Shown: piece after piece, positions 46,532-58,968 of the stretch
Numbering within the stretch: position 1 is the first letter of the stretch
Layout: every line of letters begins with the position of its first letter
Assembly: GCA_024500155.1 (NCBI GenBank)
Contig: CM044869.1
Coordinates: forward strand, 37,697,398 to 37,761,397
From: Chenopodium formosanum
Lineage: Eukaryota > Streptophyta > Magnoliopsida > Caryophyllales > Amaranthaceae
Reading direction: 5' to 3'
Length of the DNA stretch: 64,000 bases
The notes under the pieces: generated by a model
Database searches by the model: none
Told to the model about the DNA's origin: nothing
What the model saw: only the letters and a program-made list of their open reading frames with translations
Program-made: the position numbers and the translations under genes

Positions 46532-48120
46532 GGTAATGGGTGTCATAAATGGCACCCATTTGATGAGTATTTAGGCTGTTTTTACCTTCTTTTCATAGCT
46601 TTATTTCTTAATAAATGATTAGTTTCATGCTTTTGCTCTTTGCTCTATCTTTTCTCTCTTATTTTGTGGTTTTGTGCATTTCTATGGTTTTTCTAGTCTT
46701 TTCTCCTTTATTTGCTCTCTTTTCATGGTTGTAGGTATTGTACGAGGTTCGGGTCTTGATATGGATGGATTACTAAGGTGGAAGATGATTTTGGAGTAAG
46801 CTCATGGCAATAGGAAAGCTCAAGATGCAAGGAAGTGGATTCTCCAAATTCTAGCTCTTGCGCTCTCAAGCCGCGCTCTCATGAAGGAGTGATGTTGAAC
46901 CCACTGTCAAGTGCTTTTGGTTCTGCTTCCTTGGTGTCCATCATCATCATTCGGTGCGCTCATTCGAAGCCATTAGCGAACGCACGAAGCCTCGAGAAGA
47001 ACCGAAGAAACCCAGAAGAGCGCGGGCGCGCAACCCACGGGCGCGGGCGCGTTGCCCAGCCGTGCGGGCGCGCCACCAGCCCGTGCGGGCGCGCCTCTCC
47101 AGGTCCCTGTTTTTATCGGCTTCGTTTCGCACCTCCTATTTATACCTTGTAACCCGATTTTTGGGAGGGTAATGAGAGGCAATTAGAGATAATTTATTTT
47201 ATCATGTTCTTAGCTTAGTTGAGAGCTTCTCTTTCCAGTTTTAGGGTTAGTTTAGGAGTAGATTTAGAGAGAGAAAGTGAGGAATTTCAATGGTGATTGA
47301 GAGATTGAAGATTCAATGGTGACAATTGTATTGAAGATCTTCTCTATTATCAATGAGCATTTCTAACTCTATCTCATTTTATTGCTTTGTTTAATATTCA
47401 AGTTTAATTAGATTGATTTTGATGTTTGATGCTTGATTAGTGTAGTTATTCTTGATATTTTGTTGATTCTTGATTTCATTAGTTGTTAGTTGATTAGATG
47501 ATGTTAGAGTAGTTGTTTGGCTAGGGATAGGGTGATACTTGGATGATTGATTGATTGTGCTTAATTTGGGGATTGTGTTGATTAATTGTTGAGATTAAAG
47601 TGATTAATGGAAATTGTGCATGTGTGTAAATCGATTAGGCCTTGAGAATTATGCTAGATTGCATTGTGAGTCTACATTGATACGGACCATTGATTTGTAG
47701 CTCACAATTTTCGATCAAGTTCGGTTAGTGACGTGTCTAGTTAGAGTCTCTCGTAGTTGGCGCTAGCTAGACCTCTAGAAGATAGCGTGTCGAGCTCTTT
47801 GATTGCTCTTACCATTAGTCTTCGCAACCATTGATTTGCATGTTGTTCCCGTGTTGCTACAATTATCATGATTACTTGTTGATCCCCGTTCCTAGTGTTT
47901 TATTTCCTTGGTTGTTTGTTTTGTTAGTTAGTTAGTGTTTACCTTTTATCCTTAGACTTCGACCTAGCTTAGGCATTGATTGAAAGTGCTTGAACATTAC
48001 CGTTCCTTTTGGGTTCGACCCTTGACTTGCCTCTATACTTGTATTTAGGTTTGTTAAGTGTTTATAAATTTGTTTGGCTCTAGGGAAGATTAGATAACGA
48101 CCTACATTTTCCCTACGTCA
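46532..48120 (+). repeat. LTR, Tat/Athila-like, plus orientation (solo or truncated element)
   Basis: Reverse-complement homologue of 61854-63868. Shared blocks: GTAATGGGTGTCATAAATGG, TGATGAGT, CATCATTCGG-region GC module, long AT-rich GATTGATTGA region, and AACGACCTA...CCCTA at the end. The next bases (CGTCAGAAGTTTAC) are not a primer binding site, so this copy is a solo or disrupted LTR. A GC-rich GGGCGCG array is at 47015-47110. Confidence 0.8.
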
Positions 48121-48623
48121 GAAGTTTACACCTCATTCATAATCCATGAGATTACTAACTCCATATGGTTTGGAACCACGAAAGGAGGATCAGGGGTGAT
48201 GGTACGAAGTGAGTCATGGAGTCACATTCGCCATGACATGGTACAACGTGTCGTGACACGGCAAATCAGTTTCCTAAATTCAGTTTAAATTCATTTTATG
48301 TTTTTCGTAAGCATTAAGCACGTGATAATTAGGCGCCGTTTTAGCTATTCCGGACTTTTTTCAGGCTTAGGTTTTTACTATTTACTAATAGACTTAATTA
48401 ATAAATAAAACGAAATGAATTAAAAAGGGCTTGGGTTGAAATGTGAGTTGACTGAGTTTGACCAAATATTTGGACTGGTCTGTTGACTGATTTGTAAGCT
48501 GTGTTTGACTGAATGTGGGTTTTAAGCACTCTTAAGATTAAATACTCGACCCGACCAATAATGACAGTGAAAGGTTATTCATCATCAGATTTGATTTTGG
48601 CGAGACATTTTTAGGTGTCTACA
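48121..48623 (-). repeat. Possible gypsy LTR end, minus orientation
   Basis: On the minus strand the segment begins TGTAGACACCTAAAAATGTC at 48623, a terminus style common in plant gypsy LTRs, preceded by a purine-rich AGTGGTGGTTTT. The other LTR end was not found. Confidence 0.4.
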
Positions 48624-48854
48624 AAAACCACCACTTTGACTAAGTTTGTAGAAACGTAAATTTCAAAAACGATAGTCAAAGTAGTCTATTGGGACGGAGG
48701 ATGATTTAAGATGTTTTGCGATCCTAAATCACTCTGTATACGTCGATACCTGCTGAAAAGCGTTAGTTCCACGGATAAAAAGAGTGAAAGGTATAGAATG
48801 TGTATCTAACACCAGTACATGGCAACAAACACGTTTTGGTAGTTTTATACGCCT

Positions 48855-49162
48855 AGAGAAATCCATCGGATGATAATTTTCCATGCCTCGGGAAGATTGA
48901 TATAAGATGATATTTTTCCATGGCACAGAAAGTTTGTTAAATGATATTTTTCCACGCCTCGGGATTTCTGTTAGATGATATTTTTCCACACCTTAGGAAG
49001 ACTAATATGAGATAATATTTTTCCACACCTTGGGAATCAATCAATGGGAATCAATCACTGACTTATACGCCTCGAGAAGTGTGCAACGACAGACAATTTT
49101 CCACGCCTCGGGAAAAACTTGTCTGATAATGAGAAATTACATGTCTACGCCTTGGGACAATC
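48855..49162. repeat. Degenerate tandem repeats with TTTTCCACGCCTCGGGA
   Basis: At least six imperfect units of about 40-50 bases centred on TTTTTCCACGCCTCGGGA plus GATGATA. The same units resume at 60284-60400 on the other side of the inserted copia C, so the array was split. Confidence 0.8.
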
Positions 49163-50077
49163 GCCTGTTGGGTTTTGGAAAGTCCGACTTTCCGCAAAAC
49201 AAAACCCGACCCCAAGACCCGCTCACAATTATAACTAAAAAGCATAATTAACAAGATAAAGAAAAAAGACAATATTATCCTTGATGCGTGCTTCGCTCGC
49301 TTGATGAGCTCTTACTTGGAAAGTTTCGAGTCCCGCACGTGCGTAGACCTCCAACGGAAATCCACCTGCAACTCGACTCGTCCGGTCTCTACTTGGAGTT
49401 TAGCCGAGCTAGACCAAAAATAAACTTACTCGAGTTTTAACGAACTTAAAGGTTTTCTCTCTTTGGAGATGCCTTATTGAGTTCAACTCAAGTGGGTTTC
49501 TCAAATCCCAGTACATGGGTATTTATAGAGAATTCCCACCAACATTCCTCTCTCCCATCAATGTGGGAGAGTTAGTAAAAAATCATTTTTCCATTTTATT
49601 TAATTTTTAATTCAAAAACAAAAGAAAAAAGCAAAGCAAAAATTAATCAACAAGTGGCAAGCAAGGAGGAACACAGTAGGTGATGACCACAACGGGGGGG
49701 GGGGGGGGGGAGAGACCAAAGCCTTACTCCCCAAGGATCCCCAAACGGCCTCACACATGCCCTAAACCGGATCCACTCACACGGCGCCACGTGGCACCCA
49801 ACCTTAGGCACCAAGGCGCGCCCAACTGGCGGCCTTGTGCTCGGCTGGGCCTGCTCGTGTGTGTGTGTGGGATCTGCTTGCTGCCTCGGCCTAACAAGTC
49901 GCGCATGCTTGCGGACTGCTGGCCGAGGCTGCTTCGTGCTTGCTGCTAGCTATGTGCGCGAGCCAGCACGCTTGTTGGCATTGCTAGCATTGCCTTGCTA
50001 GCATGCCGTGCCACGCTCTAGCCAATATTGCTAGCAGGCTCGGCTTGGTGCGGCGCGCATGCTATTTGCCATGCTAG
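49163..50077 (-). repeat. Inverted, diverged LTR copy of the copia C family
   Basis: Reverse complement similar to the 3' half of the copia C LTR: CTCACAATTA, CATAATTAACAAGA, GTGCTTCGCTCG, GAGCTCTTACTTG, CTCTCCCA.CAATGTGGGAGA and the GC module. The adjoining AAACCCAACAGGCGA (reversed) resembles the AAACCCAATAGCGG that follows the copia C 5' LTR, so this may be the 5' LTR of a second copy pointing left. It includes a 17-G run at 49694-49710. Confidence 0.75.
49694..49710 (+). repeat. Poly-G tract of 17
   Basis: Uninterrupted G run inside the inverted LTR copy. Confidence 0.9.
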
Positions 50078-51434
50078 TGATAGGAATGGTGTCCTTCCAA
50101 CAAGTGTATTATTCCGTTAGAGGGTTCAGAATTATTAGAAAGCTAATTATTCAGTAAGGTCAAGTGATCGGAATGCCTAGGTGGGGGCCGCTTCCGATCA
50201 GTTTTATTAATATATAATTAATTTTACAGCTTAATCTTGATTGAACCTTTCGGGTCATACCCAAGCAACTAACGATCCGACACGACGAATTAATTCGGAA
50301 GGAATTAATGAGTCGCTCGAGTAATTATTATTTAGACGTCGGAAATCGAGCTTGGAGCGTCGAAACCGAGCGTCGTAAGTCAAGTCGAATTTATTAAAGA
50401 CGAGACGGCAAAATCACTAATTAATCAACAGTTTACCAAAAATACCCCTAGCATCGGAATGCCCCGTGCAAACCGAGTGATAGGGGCAAAATGTGCTTAG
50501 AGCACATAACTAGTATGCACCAAGCCACGCACACAGCAGCAGCAACCCACATGTGCGTGCGTGGCCTGCTGCGGTTGTGTGCGGGGCAGGTGTGCTAGGC
50601 CGTTGCTTCTGGAGCGCCAAGCACAACACACCCATCAGCAGCCAGCTAGTAGCGTGGCGTGCTGGGCTGCGTGTGCTAGCACTAGCTTAGCAGCAGGCTT
50701 AGCCAGCAGCCCGCACTTGTGTGCGTGGCTTGCTGGGCCGAGGCAGCAGCATTCACCCAAGCAGCCACGGCAGGGCCCAGCCAAGGCACTAGGCCGCCAG
50801 CAGGGCGCTCCTTGGTGGCCAAGGCTGGGTGCCACGTGGCAGCAGCCAATTTAGGGGGTGATTGGTGTATGTGGCCGGTTATGGGGAGAGCTTGGAGATC
50901 AAGTTTGGTCCCCTCCTTTCCCTCGTGGTCCTTACCTAACCCTTCCTCTAAGTGTGACACTTGTTGATTAATTAGTTGTTGGCTATTTAATTTTATTTTT
51001 GATTTAAAAATAAAAGGAGAATATTGATTTTACCAACTCTCCCACATTGATGGGAGAGAAGATTTCACTAATGAGTTTCCCTATAAATACGCGACTTGGG
51101 GTATGGGAAAACTCACTTGAGTAAGAGTTAGAAAAGGCATCTCCACTTGAGAGAAAACCTTTAAACTGATAATTACTCGAGTAGTTTAGTCGGACTTTGC
51201 TAACCTCCAAGTAATAGACCTAGTCAGGGTCGTGTTGCGGGTGGATACCGTAGGAGGTTATCGCCCGTTGCGAGACTTAAGTTTTCTCAAGTAAGAGCTC
51301 GGTGAACGAGCGAAGCACACTTCAAAGGTAATCTCGTCTTTCCTTAATTCTTGTTAATTATGTCTTTTGATTATATTAATTGTGAGTTTGATCTTAGCTC
51401 GGGTTTTATTTTTCGGGATGAGTCAGACTCATCA
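50078..51434 (+). repeat. 5' LTR of copia C
   Basis: 1357 bp; GC-rich module at about 50510-50840, then CTCCCACATTGATGGGAGAG and ATAAATAC (TATA-like, about 51080). Confidence 0.9.
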
Positions 51435-52424
51435 AAACCCAATAGCGGTATTGCAGCCTTGCTCATTTTTTTTCTAATCATAATTTTCAAGGTGTTTTTA
51501 TGGCTTTATTTTTTTTGTTTTATGTTGCTAATTAGATTAGTAGCTCGGTTTTATTAATTTTAAACCCTTTTTAAAGCTGATTATGGCCCCGAACCCAGAT
51601 TTTCGCCCAAAATTAGTGAATTTTGGGTGAAAAAGGCATTCTGGAAATGTTTTCTCCCTTTTAGGATTGCGTTTTAGGCCAAAAATCTGACCATAAATGC
51701 CTTTTTTGAGGGATTTTTTGTTTTGACGAAAATTTTTAAGTCTTTCTGACCTTGAATCTTAATGGCATATTTATAGTGATTATGTATATGGTTCTTTCCT
51801 TAATGTTTCTGCAGTTTTGAACCTCTTTAAGCATGGTTACTTGGTAGTAATTAGTGCTTGAAAGATTGGTTAAAATTTTCATTGCAAATCCATTGCATTA
51901 GTGTGAATTTTTTTTTTCTTTGAGGCTTCAAAGTACTAAAGATTCAATCTTTAATTATTTTAGGTGATTGAAACTTTGAGTTACTAAAATGCATGAATTT
52001 TTGGTTGAACTTTTGATTTAATCATGTATTAAGTTGATTGGAATCATAAAGTTTGAATCTTGTGATAGAAATTTCATTTATCTTCATATTGGAAGATATA
52101 ATATTTCAAGGATTCACAAGTTAAAGTTGGAATCTTTATTTGAATATTTGTGTTCATAATTCCAACTCCCCTTTATTTTGTCAAAATCTCATGATTAATT
52201 TAAATTAATTAAATTAATAGTGAGTAATTGCCCTTGTTTATTTTATTGCACCAAGTTGAACCAATTTTATTGAAGAATGGTTCTTGGGAATAATTTTGGT
52301 TGTGGGCACTTTGATGATTTTTTATTTAAGCTGGACTTGTAATAATTTTTCATTTTTGCTCATTGATTGAATTCTTAAAATTAATTTGGAATTAAGTCAC
52401 ACAAAATTTCGGGTTAAAACCCGA

Positions 52425-52860
52425 GAGTGTGGCACGCAAACCAAGGCCCAACACCTCGGCCAGTCAGGCTGCCTAGCAGCCCACATGTGGCTGCCAAGGG
52501 GGTTGGTGCGTGCCACACACCCCTAGCATGGCTGCTGCCTGCTAGCAGCATAGCTCGGCCAGCCAGCCAGCAAGCCGCAGCTAGAACAGCGCAGCAGCAA
52601 CAAGTTGCTAGCTGTGCGTGGGCTTGGCTGGGTGTGCGCTCGTGTTGCGGGGAATGTATGGGTTGTGTGTGTGTGCATTTTGGTGCATTGCGAAGGGGAA
52701 AGCAGCCTTGTGCGTGCTGCCTTGCACCTTGCAACCTGTAGCAAACACTACTAGGCTCGGCCTAGCTAGTGTTACGTGGAGTGGCGCGGGAGCACGCACC
52801 AAGCCTCATTGCCCAAGGGGTGCTCGGCACCCTTGGCTAGCAATGGTGTGCCCTAACTAG
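52425..52860 (+). other. GC-rich island in copia C leader
   Basis: GC-rich CAGCAGC/GCTAGC/GTGTGTGTG sequence with sharp borders to AT-rich flanks. Open frames inside are compositional. Confidence 0.75.
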
Positions 52861-53303
52861 TCTGTTGGCTACGTGTTTGCTTATTTTGCCGTTTTAATTA
52901 TTCTAATTAATATAATTATTTTGGTTTAAATATTTTTAATTAAATTTTTTGAGGCTAGGCCTCGGTTTTGAGAGGCATTGGCAAAATTTTATTTTGGCAT
53001 AATTTTGGGTTTACCGGCTTAATTAATTGGATTAATTAAGATGGATGCGGAATTTAGTGGGAGCCTCAATTTTAATTGTGCTAAATTACATAATCGATTA
53101 AACAACTTTGACTAGTTTTAATTAGGGGTGTTAATCGGATTAACGACATAAATTAGTTACTAGTTTACGCGTGTTTGTGCATTGTTACTTGTTTATCATT
53201 GTAAAATGCATGGGCCATTCACAAATAGTGAATGGATGAATGGAATGTAAATTCTCCCGCAGGTTTTATAAAAATGGCAACTAGTGGGGCCCGATTAGGA
53301 TAG

Positions 53304-53378
53304 AAAATACGGACTGCGTTTCGTGATGTATTTTTGTAAATCTAAATACGGTCTGCGAACCGTTGAGTATTTTTGTAC
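53304..53378 (+). other. Duplicated leader motif with hairpins, copia C
   Basis: Two tandem units ending GTATTTTTGTA; unit 2 has ACGGT/ACCGT arms (ACGGTCTGCGAACCGT), as at 16990-17064. Confidence 0.7.
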
Positions 53379-53551
53379 CTTAATATTTAGAATAGTCTTA
53401 ATCGTAGATACTAGTGTTTGCATAATTTTGGTCATGTCTTGAAGATGGAGGTTCTTGGAAGACGAAGCCATGAAGTTGCAAAAGACGACCCTTGAAGACT
53501 TGAAGACTCAAGGGGTCATGCTAGTTGTCAAATGCATCATTATTTATGTTT

Positions 53552-53658
<107 letters not shown>

Positions 53659-53801
53659 TATATGTTAGATGCATGTCTAGGATTTCTAATGTTGCGATGA
53701 TTAATTAAGTTCACTTAAATCAATCTACATAGAAACCCTAGGTCCCTAAAATATTGAGTGAAATTGTCGTTCCAAAACAACACTTATCGACCTATTGAGA
53801 G

Positions 53802-53996
53802 TAGTGATGGGCTACGCCAAAGAGAGGCGTCACTATTACTCCCTAGGGTACGTAAGGCATACCGGGTATGCAAGTTGGTTTTGGTTATACTCAATGATAT
53901 GAGTGATGAAGTCCTAACATGTCGTGGAAAAGTAGATAAGTTGTTGAGAGGGCATTAGATGCGACGATTTATTCAACCAAGAGTGGCTTGGAGCCA
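53802..53996 (+). other. Conserved structured leader segment, copia C
   Basis: TAGTGA (53802-53807) pairs with TCACTA (53830-53835), enclosing ACGCC/GGCGT. After CAACCAAGAG, TGGCT (53984-53988) pairs with AGCCA (53992-53996). Equivalent to 17382-17565 of copia A but with different paired bases in the last hairpin. Confidence 0.6.
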
Positions 53997-54223
53997 TTAG
54001 CAAAGAGTTGGTTACCTTAGAATATTGAGTGTTAAGACAAGCTAAATCATGCTTAACTACTCATTGTTTCATTGGATCTTGGAATCGACTTATTCTCACT
54101 CAATGGGGACAATTTATTGTGTAAATAAGACATTTAAATAAGTTTGATTAAAAATGCATGATTTCAATCTTATTTAAGTATTATGAATGGTTTTTTATTT
54201 CAAATTCTTTTAATTGTAGAATC

Positions 54224-55106
54224 ATGTCTTCAACTAACAACAACAACAACCTAATGTGTCTGGAACTTCCTGAAAAGTTACCATTTTGCTTGAACTTGGT
54301 GAACTTTAAGGAGTGGGAATAAGAACTCCGAAAGACCCTCCGAAATTGCTACCTAGAGCACATTCTTGACATACCCATCCCGAGTTTCTACTCAAAAGGG
54401 GTTATGAGCGATGAGGCTCATGAGGAGTGGAGTTGTGATTGCAAAAGAGTCTCATGACTTATGGCAAACTCCATCCTGGAACAATGGAAGGGGAAGTTCT
54501 CCAACTACTTTCCGGACATGCTCCTCAAAGCTCTAGAGGATATAGTCAATTTGAGGGTCACCAAGAGCATCAATGGCAACTATGATGGTCTCATGGAGGA
54601 AGTGACTAGGTCACTCTCCAACATGAAGATCAAGCCACTGCAAGAGGGGTGCCTAGCCAAGGAGAGAAGAGGTATGGGGATAAGTCTACAATGCTAGACT
54701 AAGACCAGGAATGTCACTTCAAGCCCACGTGCTTCGAATGACAAGGCTATTCACTCACTTGGCTCTCAATGGCAAGCTAGTGGAGGATGAGCAAGCTGCT
54801 CTTATGCTATTGAGCTCTCTCCACTCGGGCTATATCGCATTGAAGATGCGGCTAACTGCCAATCGTGACAAACTCACTTTGATGGAGGTTGTCAATGAGC
54901 TTCAAATGGTCGACCCTTGCGGAAATGATAGACTCAAGCTTGCTCTGATGGCAAAGAGGAAGGAGTTCAAGAACAAGGAAAGAATACGATGCTTCTACTT
55001 TAGTAGGCGGGGCCACTACAAGAGAGAATGCAGCATGTACCTAGAAGATGAGGCTAAGGGAAGAGAAATCTCCACCTCAAGTATCTTCTTTAGAAACTAC
55101 ACTTGA
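54224..55106 (+). pseudogene. copia C gag, broken
   Basis: Starts MSSTNNNNNLMCLELPEKLP after the leader. Stops occur at GEW-equivalent 54319 and near 54455, with a frameshift near 54700. The later part has LALNGKLVEDEQAALMLLSS and LTLMEVVNELQ. The knuckle reads CFYFSRRGHYKREC, so its second Cys is Phe and zinc binding is lost. It ends YLEDEAKGREISTSSIF. Confidence 0.87.
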
Positions 55107-55377
55107 ATACAAGCAAGGTATTAGATACCATTAATGACTCACTATATGCTCCTTTTTCAGGAACCAAATGAGAAGAGCTTGCCAAGTGGATGTGGATATA
55201 CAAGCGGAAGAAGAAGTTAATCTTTCCGGAAGGCTTGTAATCACATAGTTTGTCTTGACGTAGAACTTGTTTAAGTTTTTGTTATCAACCATACATTGAT
55301 CTTTTGACGTTGGACGTCATGGTTTTGTTTTAATCTCTAGACTATTGTTTCAAAATTCTTGATGTTTATGGTATGAC

Positions 55378-58158
55378 ATGTTTTATCTAAAATATGTGCT
55401 TTCTTTATACAAAAAAGTTTATAATGTAAATAATACCGATAAGAAAACTAACACCATGGAGTTAAGTCAAACGTACTCGTGGCATTGTCGTCTTGGCCAC
55501 GTTAACATCAAACCCATCAAGAAACTTGTACAGGATGGTGTTCTTGACTCATTCGATTTGCAATTGTTTGAGAATTGCGAAGGATGTTTATTAGGCAAGA
55601 TGATTAAGCAGCCATTCTCCAAGTTTAGAGAAAGGGAAGGAGACTTGTTGGGCCTAATACACACTGATGTATGTGGACCAATGAGCTCTACCACAAGAAA
55701 CGGACATCGATATTTTTTCACCTTCACAGACAACTATAGTAGATATGGCTATGTTTACCTTATGTCGCATAAATCTGAATCGTTTGAAAAGTTCAAAGAA
55801 TTTCAGAGTGAAGTTGAAAATCAGCTTGGCAAGAAAAATAAAGCCCTTCGATCGGATCGAGGTGGTGAATACTTGAGCCAAGAATTCGATGACCATCTGA
55901 AAGAAAAAGGTATACTTTCAGAATTGACACCTCTAGGGACTCCTCAATGGAACGGAGTATCCGAAAGGAGAAATCAAACCTTGTTGGATATGGTACGATC
56001 AACAATGGGTCTTTGTGATCTTCTTATCTCTTTCTAGGGACTCGCACTTCTAACTGCGGCACTAACACTGAACCGTGCTCCCTCAAAAGTTGTAGAAAAG
56101 ACTCCATACGAGTGATGGACGAAGAAACCTCCTAGCTAGGTTGTTTATTCTAAAGATATGGGGATGCGAAGCATATGTCAAGAAATTGATTTCTGACAAA
56201 CTTCATCCCAAATCTGACAAGGTTTACTTTGTGGGCTACCCAAAAGAAACCAAAGGGTATTACTTTTACAATAAATCCAAGAACAAAGTGTTTGTTGCAC
56301 GCGATGGTGTCTTTTTGGAGAAGGAACACTTTTCTAAAATGACAAGTGGGAGGAAAATAGAACTCGATGAAGTTTGAGAGGACGAGCAACAAAATCAAAT
56401 TGATAGTCAAAGTGCTCAAACAACATCTATTGACGCTGGTCAAAATGTACAAAGTTAAACTGACAATGCAAATGCTCAGTCCATTACCCCGCGTAGGTCG
56501 CAAAGGCCGAGGTCTCAACCTGATAGGTATCTTGGTATTATGTTAACCGAGAATCAAGACATCCTGGTGATGGATGGAGACGAACCGGCAACCTACAAGC
56601 AAACGATGGCAAGCACCGACTCTGCTAAATGGAAAGAGGCCATGAGATCTGAAATGGATTCCATATTTGAAAATCAAGTCTGGGACTTGGTTGACTTACC
56701 CGAGGGTTACACACCTATCGAATGTAAGTGGATTTTCAAATTGAAAACTGATAAAGATGGAAATGTATTCATTTACAAAGCTAGATTGGTAGTAAAAGGT
56801 TACTGGAAAATTCATGGTATTGATTACGATGAAACCTTTTCTCCGGTCGCAATACTTAAATTCGTTCGAATCCTCCTAGCGATTGCTGCATATTACAACT
56901 ATGAAATATAGCAGATGGATGTCAAAACCGCCTTCCTCAATGGGATTTTGGAAGAAACTACGTACATGACACAGCCTGATGGTTTTATCGACCAAAACAA
57001 TGCTGGGAAAGTGTGTAAGATTAAAAAGTCCATCTACGGGCTAAAGCAAGCTAGTAGAAGTTGGAATTTGTGATTCGATGAAGCCATCAGTAAGTTTGGT
57101 TTTATCAAGAATCTAGATGAATCTTGTTTTTACAAGAAGGTCAGTGGGAGTGACATTGCCTTCCTAGTCTTATATGTCGATGACATATCATTGGAAACAA
57201 CATTCTAATGTTAGAGTTTGTAAAGGCCTGGCCTGGAAAATGTTTTTCAATGAAAGACTTGGGAGAGGCTCAGTACATATTAAGCATCAAGATCTATAGG
57301 GATAGATCGAAAAGGATGATTGGATTGAGCCAGAGTACTTATATTGATAAGGTACTGGCAGGATTTAGGATGGAAGAGGCCAAGAGAGGTCACTTGCCCA
57401 TGTCACATGGAATAACCTTCAGCAAGAAGCAGTGTCCAAATACACCTGATGAGCTAGAAAGGATGAATGAGATTCCATATGCTTTGCTAATTGGATCGAT
57501 CATGTATGCCATGATATGTACTAGGCCAGATGTATCGTATGCCTTGAGTGCTACGAGCCGATACCAATCAGACCCAGGAGAGGCGCATTGGACTGTGGCC
57601 AAGAATATCTTAAAGTACCTACAAAGGAACAAGGATAAATTCATTGTATATAGTGGTTCAGAAGAATTAGTTGTTGAAGGTTATACCGACGCAAGCTTCC
57701 AAACAGACAGAGACGATTTCAAATCATAGTCTGGATATGTGTTCTGTGTAAATAGAGGAGCGTTTAGTTGGAAGAGTACCAAGCAGAGCACAACTGCAGA
57801 TTCTACAACCGAAGCCGAATACTTGGCAGCTACTGAAGCGGCTAAGGAGGTTTTTTAGATTCGTAAGTTCGTTGGTGAACTTGATGTTGTACCTCCATCA
57901 AGGGTCCAATAGCCCTCTATTCTGACAAAAATGGAGCTATTGCTCAGGCTAGAGAGCCAAGGGAATATCAGAAGGTCAAACATGTCAAGCGACGATTTCA
58001 CATGATAAGAGAATGGAAATCAGAGGGTGAAATTAGAATTTGTAAAGTTGGAACGAAAGACAATGTAGCTGATCCACTTACTAAACCTTTGCCTCAAGTG
58101 AAGCACAACAAGCACGTTGAGGCAATGAGAATCAGGCATGTTGGAGATTGGCTTTGAT
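55378..58158 (+). pseudogene. copia C integrase, reverse transcriptase and RNase H, broken
   Basis: WHCRLGHVNIKPIKKLV and CEGCLLGK begin the integrase, whose core LIHTDVCGPM, LRSDRGGEYLSQEF and PQWNGVSERRNQTLLDMVRS holds D, D, E; a TAG at about 56035 follows. RT has WDLVDLPEGYTPIECKWIFK, QMDVKTAFLNG, KKSIYGLKQASRSWNL and YVDD at about 57174-57185, then a frameshift. RNase H pieces are VVEGYTDASFQTD, STTEAEYLAATEAAKEV and DNVADPLTKPL-like at 58060-58090. Several stops split the polyprotein. The protease between gag and integrase (55107-55377) is not found and seems deleted. Confidence 0.9.
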
Positions 58159-58968
58159 TTCCCTGTTTAGTGTTTTAATTAATTTTGAACATTTTAATGT
58201 AAGACACTAAGATGAACCATTCAGGCTTTGGAGTAATTTAAATTTCATGCAATTTTATCGCTCTGTTTTCTATTTAATTGTGGTTTAGGATTAAATAATG
58301 AGTCCATTCGATTCTAAGAATATTCAAAATAGGGTATCAAGACCAGTCTTGATAACGAAACACATATTAAGTAAACATTGAATATTATAATCGAAAATTA
58401 TTCCTAATCGAGGTCATTTAAACGATGGACGATTAATGACCGCTTGAGATTAGGTTTTGGTTTAGAACCATACTGGACCGACCTATGAGAATACTTTAAG
58501 AGATTTAAAAATCGTTATAAGTATACTTCTCATTATGGCTATCGGAACCTCTTTCCTCGACCATGAGTATTGTGAGTTCTCTTATTGGAGTACTAGTCCG
58601 TTTTAATGTTAGTCAAACGTCTGCCGTACATAGAGATTATAACGGCAACACTCAGGCAGCTAGGTCCTCTCAGTTTGAGAAGCTACATTACAAGACTGGG
58701 AATGTCCCCCTACTAATAATAGGGAAGATGTCTTTATTGTTTACAAGGCCTCTCGAAGAGCGAGACTGTGAAAATGCATGGCCATGCTCGGATGGATTTT
58801 AGAAATCATCTGTTTGTTGACAGTTGGACTCAGATATCGAGAAACACTTCTGGACGTAATAAGGATGATGAATAAATCTTACCTTATAGTTCATGAAGAG
58901 ACATTAAGTGACATAGGAAAAAGGCAATACACTAAAAGTGCACTTGTCCGGAAGGACAAGTTGGAGAT
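58159..58968 (+). other. 3' untranslated part of copia C
   Basis: AT-rich sequence between RNase H and the polypurine tract; no conserved frame. Confidence 0.6.

Noticed and set aside
50561..50967. Cys/Ala-rich frames in the copia C LTR
   Set aside because: Overlapping frames on both strands in a GC-rich LTR module, repeated at 59421-59725; not genes.
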